DNA of 64,000 nucleotides, taken from Oceanirhabdus sp. W0125-5. Its GTDB lineage: Bacteria > Bacillota > Clostridia > Clostridiales > Clostridiaceae. Below, in pieces: positions 60,929 through 64,000 of the stretch. Location: contig NZ_CP115913.1 in the NCBI RefSeq assembly GCF_027938815.1, positions 2,762,001-2,826,000 of the forward strand, read 5' to 3'. The notes under the pieces are model-generated. The model saw nothing but the letters and a program-made list of their open reading frames with translations, was not told the DNA's origin and did not search any database. How positions within the stretch are numbered: the stretch's first letter is position 1; every line of letters begins with the position of its first letter. Made by a program: the position numbers and the translations under genes.

Positions 60929-61951
60929 ATGAAGAAGTTTTTAGTTTTCATTATTGTATTAGGTGCCATCATTACTGGGGGATATCTTTTTGGTATGAAT
61001 TATTATAATGAGGCACTTAATCATCCCTTAACGGGAACAGATAATATGAAAATTACTGTTAATCAAGGGGATTCCTTTTACTCATTATTGGAAAGACTAT
61101 ATAATGAGAAGAAGGTTAAAAATCCACTGGTTTATAAATTGTATGTTAAGAAAAATAATATTAAATGCGATATAAAACCAGGAGATTATACTATTAATAC
61201 AGATGAAACTTTTGATGGACTAATTTCTAAGCTTTCAGAAGGAACAAAAAAAGATACTTATAGGATTACAATAATTGAAGGTATGAATATTGAACAAATT
61301 GCAGATGTTTTTCAAAAATCAGGAGTATTAACTAGAGATGATTTTCTAAAAGCTGTACAAGAATATAAATTACCTGAGTATGTAATTGAGTCTTCATATG
61401 CAAACTATAAGTTAGAAGGATATTTATATCCTGACACATATGATTTTTATGTGGATAGCAAACCTTCCGAGGTTATTGAAATAATGATTAATAAATTTGA
61501 GAAGACTATTGAAAGTATTGAAGAAGAATATAGTATGAAGATAGAAAACCTTCATGAGGTGATAACTTTAGCATCGATTGTTGAAAAAGAGGCTGTTAAA
61601 GATGAAGAGAGAGCATTAATATCTTCAGTTTATTCAAATAGAATTAAAGCTGGGATGCTGCTTCAGTCATGTCCAACAGTAATTTATTCTATTGGTAATG
61701 AATTTTACGAGAGAGATAAATTAATAGTACTGAACAAGGATCTTAAAGTTGAATCTCCGTACAATACTTACATGAATGAAGGTTTACCACCAGGGCCAAT
61801 CGGAGCTCCAAGAAAAGAGAGCATATTAGCTGCATTGTATCCAGAAGATACAAATTATCTTTACTTTGTATCTAATAATGATGGTACACACTTTTTTACT
61901 GATGATTACAATGATTTTCTCAGAGTTAAAGCTCAGACACAAGGAAATTAA
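60929..61951 (+). CDS. mltG: Endolytic murein transglycosylase
   Basis: 340-residue YceG-like enzyme that cleaves nascent peptidoglycan strands. One N-terminal transmembrane helix (about 3-23), a LysM-like region (ITVNQGDSFYSLLERLYNEKK) and the YceG domain with the catalytic glutamate in ASIVEKEAVKDEERALISSVYSNR, plus INEGLPPGPIGAPRKESI-type NEGLPPGPIGAP. Normal length. Followed 12 nt later by the methyltransferase gene. Confidence 0.95.
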   Translation: MKKFLVFIIVLGAIITGGYLFGMNYYNEALNHPLTGTDNMKITVNQGDSFYSLLERLYNEKKVKNPLVYKLYVKKNNIKCDIKPGDYTINTDETFDGLISKLSEGTKKDTYRITIIEGMNIEQIADVFQKSGVLTRDDFLKAVQEYKLPEYVIESSYANYKLEGYLYPDTYDFYVDSKPSEVIEIMINKFEKTIESIEEEYSMKIENLHEVITLASIVEKEAVKDEERALISSVYSNRIKAGMLLQSCPTVIYSIGNEFYERDKLIVLNKDLKVESPYNTYMNEGLPPGPIGAPRKESILAALYPEDTNYLYFVSNNDGTHFFTDDYNDFLRVKAQTQGN

Positions 61952-61963
61952 TGGAGGGATCTC

Positions 61964-62632
61964 ATGAGCGGAATAGCACATGACTATATGGAAAAATATT
62001 TGAGAAATTTAATAGAAGAAAATGATGAACCTTTAAAAGGGATGGAAGAGTACAGCGAGGAAAACCATGTTCCTATTGTACAGCAAGAAGTTGCTAATTT
62101 TTTAAAGGTTATGGTTACAATGAAGAAACCTAAGAAAATCTTGGAGTTAGGAACTGCAATAGGGTATTCTTCTATACTTATGTGTAAGGAATTAAACAAA
62201 CAATGTGAAATTGTTACTATTGATAGAAATGATGAGATGGTTAAAATTGCTCAAGAGAATATTGAGAAATATGGATATAGTGAAAATATAACTATTATTC
62301 ATGAAGAATGTCTTGAAGCTCTAGAAAAATTATCAGAAAGCCAAAAAGGTGAATATGATTTTATATTTATGGATGCAGGTAAAGGTCATTATAATCATTT
62401 TTTACCCTTTTGTTTAGAACTTCTTAAGGATGATGGAATAATTATTTCTGATAACGTTTTATTCAGAGGAATGGTTGCAACGGATGATCTTGTGAAAAGA
62501 AGAAAGATTACTATAGTTAAAAGAATGAGAAAATACTTAGAAATGATTTCAAAAGATAAAAATCTCTTAACAACAATTATTCCTATGGGTGACGGAATAG
62601 CGATAACCACAAGGAGGGATAGTAGTGTTTAA
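61964..62632 (+). CDS. trmR: tRNA 5-hydroxyuridine methyltransferase (O-methyltransferase)
   Basis: 222-residue class I SAM methyltransferase of the caffeoyl-CoA O-methyltransferase fold (YrrM). SAM motifs ILELGTAIGYSSILM and IVTIDRNDEM, and the metal segment FIFMDAGKGHYNHFLP. YrrM/TrmR methylates 5-hydroxyuridine at U34 to mo5U. It directly precedes a U32 peptidase-family hydroxylation protein, which makes the ho5U substrate, supporting the assignment. Overlaps the next gene by 8 nt. Confidence 0.85.
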   Translation: MSGIAHDYMEKYLRNLIEENDEPLKGMEEYSEENHVPIVQQEVANFLKVMVTMKKPKKILELGTAIGYSSILMCKELNKQCEIVTIDRNDEMVKIAQENIEKYGYSENITIIHEECLEALEKLSESQKGEYDFIFMDAGKGHYNHFLPFCLELLKDDGIIISDNVLFRGMVATDDLVKRRKITIVKRMRKYLEMISKDKNLLTTIIPMGDGIAITTRRDSSV

Positions 62633-63845
62633 ACCAGAAATACTTGCACCAGCTGGAAATCTAGATAAGTTAAAAACAGCAATCAATTTTGGAGCAGATG
62701 CTGTTTATTGTGGAGGTCATAAGCTGAATTTAAGAGCTTTTGCGAATAATTTTAATTATGATCAATTAAAAGAAGGTGTTGATTATGCACATGAAAGAGG
62801 AAGAAAGGTATATGTAACATTAAATGCATTTCCTCATAATGAAGATTTTGAAGGTTTAGAGGCGTATCTTAAAGAATTAGAAGAGCTAAATGTTGATGCA
62901 ATTATAATTGCGGATCCAGGGATATTTATGATAGCAAAGGAAACTGTTCCTAATTTAGAATTACATCTAAGCACACAGGCTAATACAGTTAATTATAGAA
63001 GTTGTCAATACTGGTATAAACAAGGTGTAAAAAGAATTGTTTTAGCAAGAGAACTTAATATGGATGAAATTAAGGAACTTAAGAAAAACTTACCTGAAGG
63101 TTGTGAAATTGAAGCGTTTGTTCATGGTGCAATGTGTATTTCTTATTCAGGTAGATGTTTATTATCAAATTACATGGTAGGAAGAGATGCTAATCGAGGG
63201 GCATGTGCTCAGCCGTGTAGATATAAGTATCATTTAATGGAAGAGAAAAGAAAAGAAGAGTTTTTCCCTGTTTATGAGGATGAAAGAGGTACATATATTA
63301 TGAATTCCAAAGATATGTGTATGATTGAACATATTCCAGCATTAGTTGAAGCAGGAATAGATTCTTTGAAAATTGAAGGAAGAATGAAGAGCATCTTTTA
63401 TGTAGCTTCAGTTGTAAAAGCTTATAGAGAAGCTCTAGATGCATACTTTGAAGACCCAAAGGGGTATGAATTTAACCCTAAATGGATGGAACTATTGATG
63501 AGACCAAGTCATAGAACATATCATACAGGATTTTATTTTGGTAGAGAGAATATGCAAGTTTATGATTCTTCTGCATATGAAAGAGAATACGACATCATTG
63601 GGATTGTAAGAAGCTATGATAATGGAATTGTTACAATTGAACAACGTAACAAGATCCTTAATAATGAGTCGGCTGAAGTAATGAAACCTAAAGGTGATAA
63701 TATTCACGTTCATCTTAAAAATATGAAAGATGAGAACGGGAATGAAATAGAATCTGCAAATAAACCTCAGATGATTTTTACTGCAGAGGTTGATGCACCT
63801 ATAGAAAAAAATGATATTATTGTAAAACGTAAGGGGGAAAAATAA
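62625..63845 (+). CDS. trhP: U32-family protein, tRNA U34 hydroxylation (TrhP-like)
   Basis: 406 residues of the peptidase U32 family. The signature EAFVHGAMCISYSGRCLLSNYM and the following GACAQPCRYKY supply the cysteines thought to hold an Fe-S cluster. N-terminal TIM-barrel half (LAPAGNLDKLKTAINFGADAVYCGG). Bacillus YrrO and E. coli TrhP (YegQ) hydroxylate U34 of tRNA using prephenate. Coupled to trmR, the next enzyme of the pathway. GTG start behind AAGGAGGGA. Confidence 0.85.
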   Translation: MFKPEILAPAGNLDKLKTAINFGADAVYCGGHKLNLRAFANNFNYDQLKEGVDYAHERGRKVYVTLNAFPHNEDFEGLEAYLKELEELNVDAIIIADPGIFMIAKETVPNLELHLSTQANTVNYRSCQYWYKQGVKRIVLARELNMDEIKELKKNLPEGCEIEAFVHGAMCISYSGRCLLSNYMVGRDANRGACAQPCRYKYHLMEEKRKEEFFPVYEDERGTYIMNSKDMCMIEHIPALVEAGIDSLKIEGRMKSIFYVASVVKAYREALDAYFEDPKGYEFNPKWMELLMRPSHRTYHTGFYFGRENMQVYDSSAYEREYDIIGIVRSYDNGIVTIEQRNKILNNESAEVMKPKGDNIHVHLKNMKDENGNEIESANKPQMIFTAEVDAPIEKNDIIVKRKGEK

Positions 63846-64000
63846 ATGAAGCATCCCGTAATAATCGGTATAACTGGTGGTTCAGGTTCAGGGAAGAGTA
63901 CTGTAACAAAGGAGATTTGTAACAAATTTAATGAAAATTTATCTATTTTGGAGATGGATTCTTATTATAAAGATCAAAGTCATTTAACTCCAGAGGAAAG
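63846..64000 (+). CDS. udk: Uridine kinase (5' end only)
   Basis: Cut by the window end after about 51 codons. The start [20 protein letters not shown] has a P-loop, and [10 protein letters not shown] matches the substrate lid of uridine kinase, which phosphorylates uridine and cytidine. Starts right after the U32 stop (TAA-ATG), behind AAGGGGG. U32-udk order is common in Firmicutes. Confidence 0.9.
   Translation, partial: MKHPVIIGITGGSGSGKSTVTKEICNKFNENLSILEMDSYYKDQSHLTPEE

Overview
The window is AT-rich, Gram-positive chromosomal DNA with strong purine-rich Shine-Dalgarno sites and Firmicutes-type operons. It looks like a proteolytic, amino-acid-fermenting Clostridium (Clostridiaceae). The anaerobic ornithine pathway, a clostridial type IV pilus operon and the order rarA-iscR-iscS-iscU-mnmA ... 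alaS-ireB-ruvX-DUF1292-fur-rnj ... typA-mltG-trmR-U32-udk all fit this. I saw no rRNA, tRNA, CRISPR array, prophage or transposase gene.

Layout. 0-1.6 kb: a membrane polyferredoxin and a membrane-anchored partner. 1.7-10.3 kb: the oxidative ornithine degradation cluster (ord, ortA, ortB, oraS, oraE, a GlmL/MutL-like ATPase, orr). A textbook sigma-54 promoter with an upstream palindrome precedes it. 10.5-13.6 kb: an S41 peptidase-like protein and two tandem secreted Ig-like paralogues. 13.7-17.4 kb: an RdgB-like NTPase, then what looks like a queuosine/queuine salvage set: a YhhQ/VUT transporter under a preQ1-I riboswitch, a translationally coupled nucleoside hydrolase (QueK-like), and a divergent small radical-SAM protein (QueL-like). 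17.6-19.3 kb: a SulP transporter. 19.8-38.1 kb: a type IV pilus operon (pilB, C, A, M, N, O, three prepilin-like proteins, pilD) ending in a 2296-residue secreted protein with two von Willebrand A domains. pilT is absent. 38.4-45.2 kb: AEC and Mpv17-like membrane proteins, an M23 peptidase/bactofilin pair, an AraC regulator, small proteins and NhaC. 45.4-64 kb: housekeeping genes for Fe-S cluster assembly, tRNA thiolation, alanyl-tRNA synthetase, Fur, RNase J, BipA, MltG and tRNA modification, ending inside udk.

The most unusual signal runs through the intergenic spaces. A family of about 250-bp elements (four full copies, one copy split by a 183-codon gene with its own promoter, and several partial copies) is built from inverted degenerate 7-8-nt tandem arms. 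Near each end sits a variable hairpin whose two strands change together. The arms come in two sequence flavours; four of five copies have matching flavours at both ends and one is mixed. Other regulatory findings are a consensus promoter running straight into a terminator upstream of alaS, the same layout upstream of typA, a Fur-type box over the fur -35 region, and an IscR-like regulator with the cysteine spacing of E. coli IscR.
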